The position numbers and the translations under genes were made by a program. Shown here one piece after another: positions 44,810-53,127 of a DNA stretch of 64,000 bases. This DNA is from DASZQL01 sp964391865 (GTDB taxonomy: Bacteria; Planctomycetota; Phycisphaerae; Phycisphaerales; UBA1924): positions 1 through 64,000 of the forward strand of contig CAYMNQ010000007.1 of NCBI GenBank assembly GCA_964391865.1, given 5' to 3'. The notes beneath the pieces were generated by a model. The model was not told the origin of the DNA, searched no databases, and saw only the letters and a list, made by a program, of their open reading frames with translations. The stretch's first letter is position 1. Every line of letters begins with the position of its first letter.

Positions 44810-45112
44810 ACTCGCCTGGATGGGCGCAGGAACACTGGGGGCCGTTCCGCGCTATGATCGTGCAAAGAACTTGTTATGAGCCGGGACATCCGCCGCACCT
44901 GAGCACGCCCGGAATGCTAAGAATCTGGGCGTTCCTAGGTGATTTTGGCCTCTATCGCCGGTGCTGGATGTGTCCCCCACATCCAACGCGCAGCGTGGAC
45001 CGGCACGCGCCGTCAGTGTTACCTTTCGGCGAAGCCTCTCAGCCTGGAGGCTCGTGCACGGAACGCATGGCAGCGCGAACGAAGCAAAGCCGCGCCGCCG
45101 GGAGGTTGATCG
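44810..45112. other. 300-base leader region before the kinase fusion gene
   Basis: No gene is seen. A hairpin GCCTC...GAGGC (AAGCCTCTCAGCCTGGAGGCT) lies near 45032-45052, and GGGAGG lies 8 bases before the kinase start codon. A possible promoter is not clear. No riboswitch consensus was recognised. Confidence 0.5.
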
Positions 45113-48100
45113 ATGAACGAGCAACCGAAGGTCGGGCTTGAGAGCCTTCGGGAGTTTGAAGACAGCCTCGTCGGCGCCGACGCGGACACGGTGCAGTCGG
45201 ACTCGCTGCGCCTGGCGGATTCGATCGAGAGTGACGCGGCCCGGGCCCGTGCAATCGCGCAGGACGCGGAGGCAAAGCCCGACAGCGAACGCGGGTCGAG
45301 CGGCATTCACGCGACGAGTGCGCGCCGGAGCGGCCCCGCCACCACTGCCGGCGGCGCGGGAGACCCGCACGAACGTTGGATCGGCAAGCGTTTGTCGCAC
45401 TTCCGGATCATGCGTTTGCTCGGGCAGGGCACGATGGGCGTGGTGTTCCAGGTCGAGGACATCACACTGAAGCGGGTCGCCGCCCTCAAGGTGCTGCGCC
45501 GCAATCTGAAGGGCAGCGACAAGGCTCCGCAGGTGGACCGCTTTCTGCTGGAGGCGCGGGTCGCCGCGTCTCTCGATCATCCCTCGATCGCCAACGTGTA
45601 TGAGATCAATCAGCACGAGGGATGGTGGTACATCGCGATGGAGTATCTGGAGGGCGGAAGCCTGCAGCACGTGCTGTCGAAAGCCGGCCCGCTGCCGGCG
45701 AGCCGCGCGGCGCTGATGCTCGCCGACGCCGCGCGCGGGCTTGCGGCGGCGCACGAAGCGGGCGTCATCCACCGCGACATCAAGCCCGCGAACCTGATGC
45801 TCAGCCGGCTGGGGCGCTGCAAGCTGGTGGACTTCGGACTGGTGAAGGTGGGCGCGGACGCCAGCCCCTTTCACGACGACAACGAAGTGGTCGGCACGCC
45901 GCACTACATGGCGCCGGAAGTCGCTGATCACAAAGGCGCCGGGCCGGCTTCGGACATTTACAGCCTGGGCGTCACGCTCTTTGTCCTGCTCACCGGCGAG
46001 ACGCCCTACCGCGGCAAAACCATCAAAGAACTGCTGCAGCACCACATCAGTTCGCCCGTGCCCAACGTACGCGAGCGGGCCCCGCACATCTCCCCGCAGC
46101 TCGCGGAACTGATCGAACAGTCGATGCACAAGCAGCCGGAGCTGCGTCCGACAGCGGAGATCTTCGCGGCGTCGCTACAGCCCGAAATCACCGCGGAACG
46201 TGCCGGCTCGACGGGGTCGGCCTCGGGCGGCTCGGTGCCCAGCGCTGCGGGACCCGGGCACGCGTCACACGGTTCGGGAGTGACCCTCGGCGCGCGGACC
46301 GGGGAGGCTCCATCACAACCGCAAGGCGCACCGCGACCCCGCCGGCCGCTCGCCATCGCCGGCATCGGCGCGGGAATCCTGGCGGCGGTGCTGGGCGGCT
46401 TGTGGGCGGCGGGATTCCTGCGCGCGCCGGCATCAGCGGTCGACCGGCGTTCCGCGGCTTCCCCATCGCCGATGAAGACCAACGCGATCGGGATGCGCCT
46501 GGCGCCGATTCCCGCGGGGCGCGGCACGATCGGCAGCCCCACGAGCGAACCGGGCAGGAACAGCGACGAACGGAGCGTCGAGGTCGAATTCACGCGTCCG
46601 CTATGGATGTCGGCGACCGAAGTGACGCAGGCCGAATGGGCCGCCGTCATGGGCGAGGACTATGTGCCGCCCGAGGGGATCCATCCGAATGAGTCCGCCG
46701 GCCGCCGGTTCATGGGGCCGACGCTCCCGGCGTATGTCTCATGGAGCGAGGCGGCGGAGTTCTGCCGCCGTCTGAGCCGCAAGGAGCGGGCCTATTACAG
46801 GCTTCCCACGGAGGCAGAGTGGGAGTACGCCTGCCGTGCGGGCACCACCTCAGCGTTCCACGTGGGCGCCGAACTGAGCAGCGCCCAGGCGAACATCGAG
46901 CCCGGCTCGGGCGGCGACGCCGTCCCCTCGGCACGCCGCCCGCTGCCGGTCGCGAGCTTCCCGCCCAACCCGTGGGGTCTTTACGACATGCACGGAAACG
47001 TGATGGAGTGGTGCGCGGACTGGAAGGAGCCGTACTCGATCGGGCCGCTCACCGACCCTGAGGGACCGGCGAAAGGCAGCGTCCGCGTGCTGCGCGGCGG
47101 GTCGTGGGATTCCGATGCCCGCTTCGCGCGGAGCGCCAATCGATGGGCGAACCCGGAGGGAGTGCGGACCGACTACATCGGGTTCCGCGTCGTCCTGGAT
47201 TCACGCCCCGTGCCGGAGGCGGTGCTGAACGCGCCGGCGCTCGCCGATTCCGGCCGCCCCGCCGGCGCGAAGCCCGCTCATCAGGATCAGTCGGCACCGG
47301 CCAGCGTCGCGGTCGATCCGGCGCTGCCGCGGTACGATGCGCGGACCACGCTCGCGATGCGCATCCGAAGCGTCGGCTCCGACACCATGGACCGCCTGAT
47401 GCAGATGTGGGAGCGCGAGTTCCAGCGCCTCCACCCGGGCACCGCCATGCGCCACGAAGGGCGCGGCACATCGACCGCGGTCGGGGCGCTCTCGGAGGGC
47501 TTCTCGAACATCGGCCCGATGAGCCGCGCGCTCAAGGATTCAGAACGCACCGAGTTCCTCAGCGAGCACGGGTACGAGCCGACAGCGTGCGTGGTCGCGA
47601 TGGATGCGCTCGCGGTGTATGTGCACGCGTCGAACCCCATCGCGAAGCGCGGGCTCACGCTGCGCGAGCTCGACTCGATTTTCTCCAGCACGCGCAAGCG
47701 CGGCGGGGCCGCGCCCATCACCACCTGGGGCGACCTCGGCGTCTCGGACCCGGAGTGGAAGAACGCCTCCATCCGCGCGTACAGCCGCAACACCGTTTCC
47801 GGGACCTACGCGGTCTTCAAGGAGATCGCGTTGAAGTCCGGCGACTACGCGCAGCATGTGACCCCGGTCGTCGGCAGCGCCGAACTCGTGGACCGCGTCG
47901 CGGCGGACCGCTTCTCGATCGGCTACAGCGGCATCGGATACCACCGCGACGACGTGATGCTGGTCCCGCTCGCGGCGGACGAACTCGCGAAGGCCATCGG
48001 CCCCAGCACGGAATCGGCGCACAGCGGCGACTACCCGATGGCGCGGCCGCTCTTCGTCGTCCTCGATATCGACCCAAACACCGGGCCCTCGCCGTTCCAG

Positions 48101-48232
48101 ATGGAGTTCCTGAGGTTCATCTACAGCCGCGAGGGTCAGGAGATCGTGGGCAAAGCGGGCTTCTATCCGGTCGACGCGGCAAAGGCCCGGGAGGAACTCG
48201 AGCGCGCCGGCGTCGGCCGCGGCGAAAAGTGA
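45113..48232 (+). CDS. Ser/Thr protein kinase - membrane segment - SUMF1 - PstS-like phosphate-binding fusion
   Basis: This is a 1039-residue protein. A cytoplasmic kinase domain (about 95-360) has GQGTMGVVF, the catalytic HRDIKPAN (220-227), DFGL and GTPHYMAPE, so it looks active. One membrane helix follows at about 411-436 (LAIAGIGAGILAAVLGGLWA). A SUMF1/FGE-like domain (about 453-690; PAGRGTIGSP, YRLPTEAEWEYACRAGTTSA, DMHGNVMEWCADW, RGGSWDSDARFARSANRW) would lie outside. The last part (about 746-1035; RIRSVGSDTMDRLMQMW, GRGTSTAV, RNTVSGTYAVFKEIAL) is a PstS-like periplasmic binding domain. I infer that phosphate or a similar anion outside controls the kinase. No pst genes are nearby. Confidence 0.92.
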   Translation: MNEQPKVGLESLREFEDSLVGADADTVQSDSLRLADSIESDAARARAIAQDAEAKPDSERGSSGIHATSARRSGPATTAGGAGDPHERWIGKRLSHFRIMRLLGQGTMGVVFQVEDITLKRVAALKVLRRNLKGSDKAPQVDRFLLEARVAASLDHPSIANVYEINQHEGWWYIAMEYLEGGSLQHVLSKAGPLPASRAALMLADAARGLAAAHEAGVIHRDIKPANLMLSRLGRCKLVDFGLVKVGADASPFHDDNEVVGTPHYMAPEVADHKGAGPASDIYSLGVTLFVLLTGETPYRGKTIKELLQHHISSPVPNVRERAPHISPQLAELIEQSMHKQPELRPTAEIFAASLQPEITAERAGSTGSASGGSVPSAAGPGHASHGSGVTLGARTGEAPSQPQGAPRPRRPLAIAGIGAGILAAVLGGLWAAGFLRAPASAVDRRSAASPSPMKTNAIGMRLAPIPAGRGTIGSPTSEPGRNSDERSVEVEFTRPLWMSATEVTQAEWAAVMGEDYVPPEGIHPNESAGRRFMGPTLPAYVSWSEAAEFCRRLSRKERAYYRLPTEAEWEYACRAGTTSAFHVGAELSSAQANIEPGSGGDAVPSARRPLPVASFPPNPWGLYDMHGNVMEWCADWKEPYSIGPLTDPEGPAKGSVRVLRGGSWDSDARFARSANRWANPEGVRTDYIGFRVVLDSRPVPEAVLNAPALADSGRPAGAKPAHQDQSAPASVAVDPALPRYDARTTLAMRIRSVGSDTMDRLMQMWEREFQRLHPGTAMRHEGRGTSTAVGALSEGFSNIGPMSRALKDSERTEFLSEHGYEPTACVVAMDALAVYVHASNPIAKRGLTLRELDSIFSSTRKRGGAAPITTWGDLGVSDPEWKNASIRAYSRNTVSGTYAVFKEIALKSGDYAQHVTPVVGSAELVDRVAADRFSIGYSGIGYHRDDVMLVPLAADELAKAIGPSTESAHSGDYPMARPLFVVLDIDPNTGPSPFQMEFLRFIYSREGQEIVGKAGFYPVDAAKAREELERAGVGRGEK

Positions 48233-48267
48233 CCAGCGGCGCAAGCACTTCGCCCCGTTCGGCGTGC

Positions 48268-48415
48268 GAGTAGTTTCCTTTCATCGACGAAGCGGCGGCG
48301 CTCCTCAGCGAGTCGTCCCGCGGACTGGGCCGGACTGGCCTGGAACCAGTTGCAGCACATGCGGCACTGGTCGCCGCAGGCGACGGGGCGGGAGTGGGTC
48401 TTGCCGCGGTTGTGA
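48268..48415 (+). pseudogene. Decayed 3' end of a pseudopilin-like gene
   Basis: The reading WNQLQHMRHWSPQATGREWV then LPRL, ending in TGA at 48413-48415, matches the last 24 residues of the pseudopilin at 43922-44809 (WNEMQDMRHWSPQATTREWA). Upstream, in another frame, DEAAALLSESSRGLG parallels KAAAAFMDGSARGLD. There is no N-terminal signal, and a frameshift separates the two parts. It begins just after the kinase stop codon. Confidence 0.8.
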
Positions 48416-48519
48416 GCGTGGAGTATGGCGCGGGCGGCGATGATTCGCGCGAGCTCAAACAGAATCACATCGACGACACCGACGGCATCGGCGAAACGGC
48501 GACATCGCCGCTCGAAGTT

Positions 48520-48636
48520 CCTCGCCCCATCGGGGCGCCGGGCTGTAGCCACGGGTGAAGCGACGCGGCTCTGAGCGTCGCGGAAGCCGTGGGAGTCGTG
48601 AAGAAGCGCGGACCGCCCCGGAGGGGCGGAGGGTAG
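48520..48636 (+). repeat. Composite palindromic repeat, left arm of the Abi islet
   Basis: GCCCCATCGGGGCG, GGGCTGTAGCCACGGGTGAA and CCGCCCCGGAGGGGCGG occur in this order. The complement of 49596-49722 has the same three blocks in the same order, so the two arms are inverted copies around the Abi-like gene. The arm ends 8 bases from that gene's stop. Confidence 0.85.
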
Positions 48637-48643
48637 GAGACAT

Positions 48644-49534
48644 CTACCCACCCGTGCTTCTCGCGAGATGCCATTGCCACGTTTCGATATAGACGAGTGA
48701 AACTGTGCTCGCCGCGTGAATGGCCAAACGCGCGATGCGTGCGTCGGCCGGCACGGGATTCTTACCCTTGCCGTGGGCGTCACCTGCGTGTGTTCTAAGC
48801 GCTCCAATCCCACTTATGACGTTGAACAGCCCTGACAGAATTGTGCGAATGTCCTGTTCCCACTCTTTCGGGAGGTCGGGGCGCCCCGGTGACAGATTGA
48901 GGTGCCTTGCAACTTCCCCGACCAATCCTTTGATGTCCTTGTTCACGGGATACGGCTTACCCATCTCGTCCAAGATGCACTTACACACGCTCTCAACAGT
49001 AGCGCACGCGGCGGTGATGGCATCTGAAGGGTCCGTGTCGGCTTCGGTCAGAGCCCGCTCGAAATCTGCATGCACGGAGTGCAGATCGAGCGTCTTGGCC
49101 TTCTCTTTCAGTGCCGCGGCCGCAACCGTGTTGGTCGCTAGGGCCACAACCCTGAACGCTTGCCCCACTTTTCGCAACTCGTAGCCATCCAAAGCCAATC
49201 GCGTGTTCAGATAGTCGATCACCGCTCCACGGTTCACCTTGCCGTCAAGGTAATCGCGTGGGTCGATTGCTGCCTCAATCACGCGGATAATCGTGTCTCT
49301 CCCGTGCTGTTGTCTGTTCGCGTGGTCCAAGAGTCCAAGTACAGCCGGAACTCTGGACGACTTGCCGATGCTGAACTCGATATTGAGCCCACCAAAGAAC
49401 CGCTCCAACTTCGGGCCGCTTCGATATATTCCGATCGCCGGTGCTGTGTCATTTGCCGATCCACCGGTGATCACGTCAGCAAGAGCAGTAATGGTCTGCG
49501 GACTGAATCTCGACGTTGTGGCACTCGCAGGCAT
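48644..49534 (-). CDS. Abortive-infection-like protein (Abi_C domain)
   Basis: A 296-residue cytoplasmic protein. The C-terminal third (ATVESVCKCILDEMGKPY; LSGLFNVISGIGALRTHAGD; AHGKG) matches the Abi_C domain of abortive-infection proteins that stop phage spread by harming the infected cell. The N-terminal part (RFSPQTITALADVITGGSAN...FFGGLNI) resembles the companion domain in these proteins. The ATG at 49534 was chosen; a TTG 18 codons earlier is also open. The gene is less GC-rich than its surroundings and sits between inverted repeat arms, so I infer acquisition. No antitoxin gene accompanies it. Confidence 0.82.
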   Translation of the reverse strand: MPASATTSRFSPQTITALADVITGGSANDTAPAIGIYRSGPKLERFFGGLNIEFSIGKSSRVPAVLGLLDHANRQQHGRDTIIRVIEAAIDPRDYLDGKVNRGAVIDYLNTRLALDGYELRKVGQAFRVVALATNTVAAAALKEKAKTLDLHSVHADFERALTEADTDPSDAITAACATVESVCKCILDEMGKPYPVNKDIKGLVGEVARHLNLSPGRPDLPKEWEQDIRTILSGLFNVISGIGALRTHAGDAHGKGKNPVPADARIARLAIHAASTVSLVYIETWQWHLARSTGG

Positions 49535-49595
49535 AGCCGTAATGATATTGATCGCCTGCGACAAGAACTGTACCGGCCGCTCGAGCAACCAACTC

Positions 49596-49722
49596 CCCCG
49601 CCCCTCCGGGGCGGTCCCGTTGAATCGTCACGTGTTCCACGGGTTCCGCGTCGACGGGCGACCGGGGGTCGCCGCGCCGGCGCTTCACCCGTGGCTACAG
49701 CCCGTCGCCCCGTTGGGGCGGC
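49596..49722 (-). repeat. Composite palindromic repeat, right arm of the Abi islet
   Basis: This is the inverted counterpart of 48520-48636: CCGCCCCTCCGGGGCGG, CTTCACCCGTGGCTACAGCC and CGCCCCGTTGGGGCG. It starts about 60 bases upstream of the Abi-like start codon. Confidence 0.85.
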
Positions 49723-49821
49723 GGACTCGTGCGAGCCACTGATACAGATCCCTGTTTCCCTTCGCGCGATGGCGGTCGGGAGTGCACTTGACGTTCTTCG
49801 CCCGCAACGCGGGCACCCGAT

Positions 49822-49979
49822 GGTTGCCAGACGCGCGAGCGTCTGGCGCGGACCCTTGTGACCACGACAGACATGCCCAGCTCGGTTTCAAGCCCGTGAA
49901 ACGGGCGGCCGAAGCACCGAGCGCCAGTTTCACGGGCTTGATGTCGCGCCGGCACCAGACGCTGCGCGTCTGGCAACCA
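49822..49979. repeat. Nested inverted repeats upstream of rpsP
   Basis: GGTTGCCAGACGCGCGAGCG (49822) and its near-perfect complement ending TGGCAACC (49979) enclose an inner pair, CAAGCCCGTGAAACGGGC and CCAGTTTCACGGGCTTG. Each outer arm also folds on itself (CCAGACGC/GCGTCTGG). No gene lies in 49589-50177. Confidence 0.8.
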
Positions 49980-50177
49980 TCGCTCGGCCCGCTTCACGGG
50001 CCAGATCCGAATCGGGATCGTCATCTTCATTGACGAGCACGCGACCGAAGCAGTCGCCACCGAGAAACTTGCGGGCCGGAGCAGAATGAGCTCGCGCGAT
50101 GAGGGACGGGTATCCATACGAAACAGACCTGATTCCTAACAAAATCCATTCGTCGCGGGCCGCGCTTGATTGCGGCG

Positions 50178-50205
50178 TTGCGTCACTTTGGGGTTTTGCT
50201 ACACT
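50178..50205 (+). promoter_or_regulatory. Probable promoter of rpsP-trmD-rplS
   Basis: TTGCGT and TACACT lie 16 bases apart, about 85 bases before rpsP, with a GC-rich stretch after the -10 box, as expected for a growth-rate-controlled ribosomal promoter. Confidence 0.6.
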
Positions 50206-50289
50206 CCCCCTCCCCCCGCGACCCGGGCTGCTTTGGCCTTGGCGCTTTTCTCTAGTGGCCGCATTGGGGGCGGCTGAGGTATCTGGCTT

Positions 50290-50652
50290 ATGGTTCGCAT
50301 TCGCCTCAAGCGGATGGGACGGCGCAACCGCGCGTTCTTCCGCATCAACGCCATCGAGAAGCGCGTGAAGCGCGACGGCAAGATCATCGAGAATCTCGGG
50401 TGGTACGACCCGATCGCGAAGGATCCGGCCAAGCAGCTCAAACTCGACATCGAGCGGATCAAGTACTGGCTGTCGAAGGGCGCTCAGCCCTCGGACACCA
50501 TGAACGACATTCTCGCGAAGCAGGGGCTGATCGACGCCGAGAAGTGGAAGGCGGTCCGGACGTCGCGCATGAATGCGCGGCTGAAGGCTCGCGCGGCGGC
50601 GGAAGCCAAGGCCAACGCGGGCAAGGCCGAGGGCGAAGCCAAGCCGGCATAA
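50290..50652 (+). CDS. rpsP: 30S ribosomal protein S16
   Basis: The 120-residue protein starts MVRIRLKRMGRRNRAFFRIN, the S16 signature, and continues with ENLGWYDPIAKDPAKQLKLD. The C-terminus has an Ala/Lys/Glu-rich extension of about 30 residues, common in larger bacterial S16. It is the first gene of a ribosomal-tRNA modification unit with trmD (22 bases) and rplS (38 bases). Confidence 0.97.
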   Translation: MVRIRLKRMGRRNRAFFRINAIEKRVKRDGKIIENLGWYDPIAKDPAKQLKLDIERIKYWLSKGAQPSDTMNDILAKQGLIDAEKWKAVRTSRMNARLKARAAAEAKANAGKAEGEAKPA

Positions 50653-50674
50653 CCCCCCGGAGCGGACCCCCGGC

Positions 50675-51391
50675 ATGGACCCCCGCCGCACGCTTCGCTT
50701 CGACGTTCTGACATTGTTCCCCGAGTTGTTCGAGCCCGTCCTGTCGTCGAGCATCACAGGGCGAGCCCGCGATGCGGGGCTGGTTGAGTGGCACATCACG
50801 GATATTCGGAGGTACGCGAACAACAAGCATCAGAAAGTGGACGATCGGCCCTTCGGCGGCGGGCCGGGCATGGTGATGATGTGCCAGCCGCTGTGGGACT
50901 GTGTGAACGCGGTCGAGGCGATGGATGATCGCCCGGCGCACCGGATCCTCCTGACCCCTCAGGGTGAGCCGCTCACGCAGCCGATCGTTGAGGAACTGGC
51001 GAAGCTGCCGAGACTCCTGCTCATTGCGGGCCACTATGAGGGCATCGATGAGCGGGTGATCGAACGGCTGACGCCGAGGGAGATCAGCGTCGGAGACTTT
51101 GTGCTCTCCGGCGGGGAAATCCCGGCTCTCGCGGTGATCGACGCGGTGACGCGGTTGATCCCCGGCGTGCTCGGCGACGAACAGAGCGCCGCGCAGGACA
51201 GCTTCAGCCCCCGCGGGCCGGAGCGTGAGAGGCTCCTCGACAGCCCCCACTACACACGCCCGCGCGTGTGGGAAGGACTCGAAGTGCCGGAGGTGCTGAT
51301 CTCCGGCGACCACGGCAAGGTGGACGAGTGGCGGCTGCGGCAGATGCTTGAACGAACGAGGGCTCGAAGGCCCGACCTCTTGAAGGATTGA
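50675..51391 (+). CDS. trmD: tRNA (guanine(37)-N1)-methyltransferase
   Basis: The product methylates G37 of tRNAs such as tRNA-Pro to keep the reading frame. The 238-residue knotted SPOUT enzyme shows FDVLTLFPELFEPVLSSSI, DDRPFGGGPGMVMM, LLIAGHYEGIDERV and the cofactor knot SVGDFVLSGGEIPALAVIDA. It is the middle gene of the rpsP-trmD-rplS unit. rimM, usually between rpsP and trmD, is absent. Confidence 0.97.
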   Translation: MDPRRTLRFDVLTLFPELFEPVLSSSITGRARDAGLVEWHITDIRRYANNKHQKVDDRPFGGGPGMVMMCQPLWDCVNAVEAMDDRPAHRILLTPQGEPLTQPIVEELAKLPRLLLIAGHYEGIDERVIERLTPREISVGDFVLSGGEIPALAVIDAVTRLIPGVLGDEQSAAQDSFSPRGPERERLLDSPHYTRPRVWEGLEVPEVLISGDHGKVDEWRLRQMLERTRARRPDLLKD

Positions 51392-51429
51392 TCGAGCAGA
51401 GTTGACCCGAGTTTGACTGGAACCGACCC

Positions 51430-51828
51430 ATGAACACGCAGCAGATTCTCGAAGGCATCAACAACGCGCAGCTCAAGAAGGATCTGCCGCGTCTGGACAT
51501 CGGCGACACGATCAACGTGCACTGCCGCATCGTGGAAGGCGACAAGGAGCGCATCCAGGTGTTCCAGGGTGTGCTGATCAGCCGCAAGGGGCGCGGGATC
51601 AACGAGATGATCACCGTCCGCCGGATTGTGAACGATGAGGGCGTGGAGCGCGTCTTCCCGCTGCACTCGCCGCGGATCGCGGAGTACGAGGTTGTTCGTC
51701 GCGGCGACTCGCGCCGTGCGAAGCTGTACTACCTGCGCGAGCGGATGGGCAAGTCGCGCCGTCTGCGCGATCGCCGCCGCGGCATGCACATCGTCGAGGG
51801 CGAGGGGACCACGACGACGAAGTCGTGA
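51430..51828 (+). CDS. rplS: 50S ribosomal protein L19
   Basis: The 132-residue L19 at the subunit interface shows LDIGDTINVHCRIVEGDKER, the central RKGRGINEMITVRRI, and the RRAKLYYLRERMGKSRRL signature near the C-terminus. It is the last gene of the rpsP unit and is followed by a terminator 37 bases downstream. Confidence 0.97.
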   Translation: MNTQQILEGINNAQLKKDLPRLDIGDTINVHCRIVEGDKERIQVFQGVLISRKGRGINEMITVRRIVNDEGVERVFPLHSPRIAEYEVVRRGDSRRAKLYYLRERMGKSRRLRDRRRGMHIVEGEGTTTTKS

Positions 51829-51864
51829 GCCGCCGCCGCTCGGCCAACACAGTTCAATCCAACG

Positions 51865-51895
51865 GCCGGCGATGGTCGCCGGCTGTTGTTGTTTT
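51865..51895 (+). terminator. Terminator of the rpsP-trmD-rplS unit
   Basis: A perfect 8-bp stem GCCGGCGA/TCGCCGGC with loop TGG is followed by TGTTGTTGTTTT. It lies 37 bases after the rplS stop. Confidence 0.8.
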
Positions 51896-52781
51896 GGCGG
51901 CGAGGGCGGCCGAGCATTTTGATAGAGCCCTCGGCGCGAGCCGAGGGGCACTGCTCGGACGAGCTGGGGCGAATCGACGCCCAAGGACCGCCTGCTCGCG
52001 CAGGCGGCTCCATCGGGCGATTGCGGTTTCGGTGGGCGTAATGATGCTCGGCGGGTGCGGGGGCGATTCCCGGCGCACGGCAACGGCGAGCGATACGGCG
52101 AAGCAGGCGGATGCGATCCTTGAATCGCAGCCCCCCGCCGCGAGCGACGACGCGAGAGAGATCTTCCCACACGTGCGCCTGAACGCTCGCGAGCGGTATG
52201 TCGAGTTCGACGGCACGGTGCCGATCCGGCTGGACGACCGCGAGGCGCCGTATGTGTATCTCGAATTGATCGCGTGCACGCCCAACACGCGCGAGCACGA
52301 GGTGCTGGTGGTGACGCGCGCGAAGCCGTCGCATGTGCACGCGGCGCTGCTGGTGCTGGGGCTCGAGCCCGGCGCGCCTGCGGCGTGGCGGGTGGAGGGG
52401 CAGCGTCTGGTGGGCGTCGCGCCGAGCGGCGATGCGGTGGAGATCGAGCTGCGCTACACGAAGCCTGACGGCACGACGGTCGCGCAGCACCCGAGTGACT
52501 GGATCGTGCGCAAGGGGACGAGCGAGCATCCGCCGCGCGTGCGGTGGGTCTTCGCGGGGTCGGCGATGATGCGTCGCGAGGGGAAAGAGGTCTACGCCGC
52601 CGACGGCGAAGGCACGATGATCGGGCTGGCGAGTTTCGGCAGCGAGGTGGTGGCATATCCGGAAGTGATCTCACCTGAGTCTTCGATCGATGCCCCGGTG
52701 TGGGTGGCCGACCCGGCGAACGTGCCGGCGATGGATACCCGCGTGGTGGTGCGAATTCGCACAGCGGCGATGAATGAGTGA
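51893..52781 (+). CDS. Predicted lipoprotein of unknown function (start uncertain)
   Basis: The readable part carries a lipobox (AIAVSVGVMMLGGC) and a mature domain of about 240 residues (REIFPHVRLNARERYVEFDG; YVYLELIACTPNTREHEVLV) that looks like a secreted beta-rich domain. The frame is open back to the rplS stop, but the terminator and two hairpin repeats lie in it. I give the TTG at 51893 as a provisional start, yielding an unusually long n-region. The conserved part begins near 52010. Function is not recognised. Confidence 0.6.
51927..52007 (+). repeat. Two hairpin repeats before the lipoprotein signal
   Basis: CCCTCGGC-GCGA-GCCGAGGG (51927-51946, followed by GCACTG) and CCGCCTGC-TCGC-GCAGGCGG (51988-52007). 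Both lie upstream of the lipoprotein's hydrophobic segment. Confidence 0.75.
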
Positions 52782-53127
52782 TCTGAATTCCTGTTCGTCC
52801 TCGTGCGCCAGATCTGGTGTTGATCCGTTGCTGCGCCCGAAGCCGCCCGACAACGGCTTGCCTGTTCTGGTTCTTCAATGACACGGCGAACGAGATGTGA
52901 ATCCGCCCGGACCGCGGAGACGGGCCGGGCGGGAAGAGCGTCCGTACTCATCGCGCGGTGCGCGGCTGGCGCAGCGGCATCGGGCCGGCTCCGATCGGGC
53001 CGATGAACGCGTGCGCTGGCGCACGGCGATCGCGCGGGCGGCGAGACCATTGCCGCCGATCCGGGCTGCCGCGCGGGCGCGGCCGGCCCCTCGCCTCTTT
53101 TGCAGAGGCGGTCCCCCGGTGCCGGAA
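52782..53127. other. Intergenic region between a lipoprotein gene and recA
   Basis: No gene is seen between the convergent lipoprotein and recA. GC-rich palindromes are present, including GTGCGCTGGCGCAC and the stem CGCCTCT/AGAGGCG (53092-53110) just beyond the recA stop. The latter lacks a T tract, so it is not a clear terminator. Confidence 0.5.

Noticed and set aside
49930..50826. Minus-strand frame across the rpsP leader, rpsP and the start of trmD
   Set aside because: It covers ribosomal genes in antisense and repeat DNA. No protein similarity is visible.
53092..53110. Terminator after recA
   Set aside because: The stem CGCCTCT/AGAGGCG is good, but no T tract follows on either strand.
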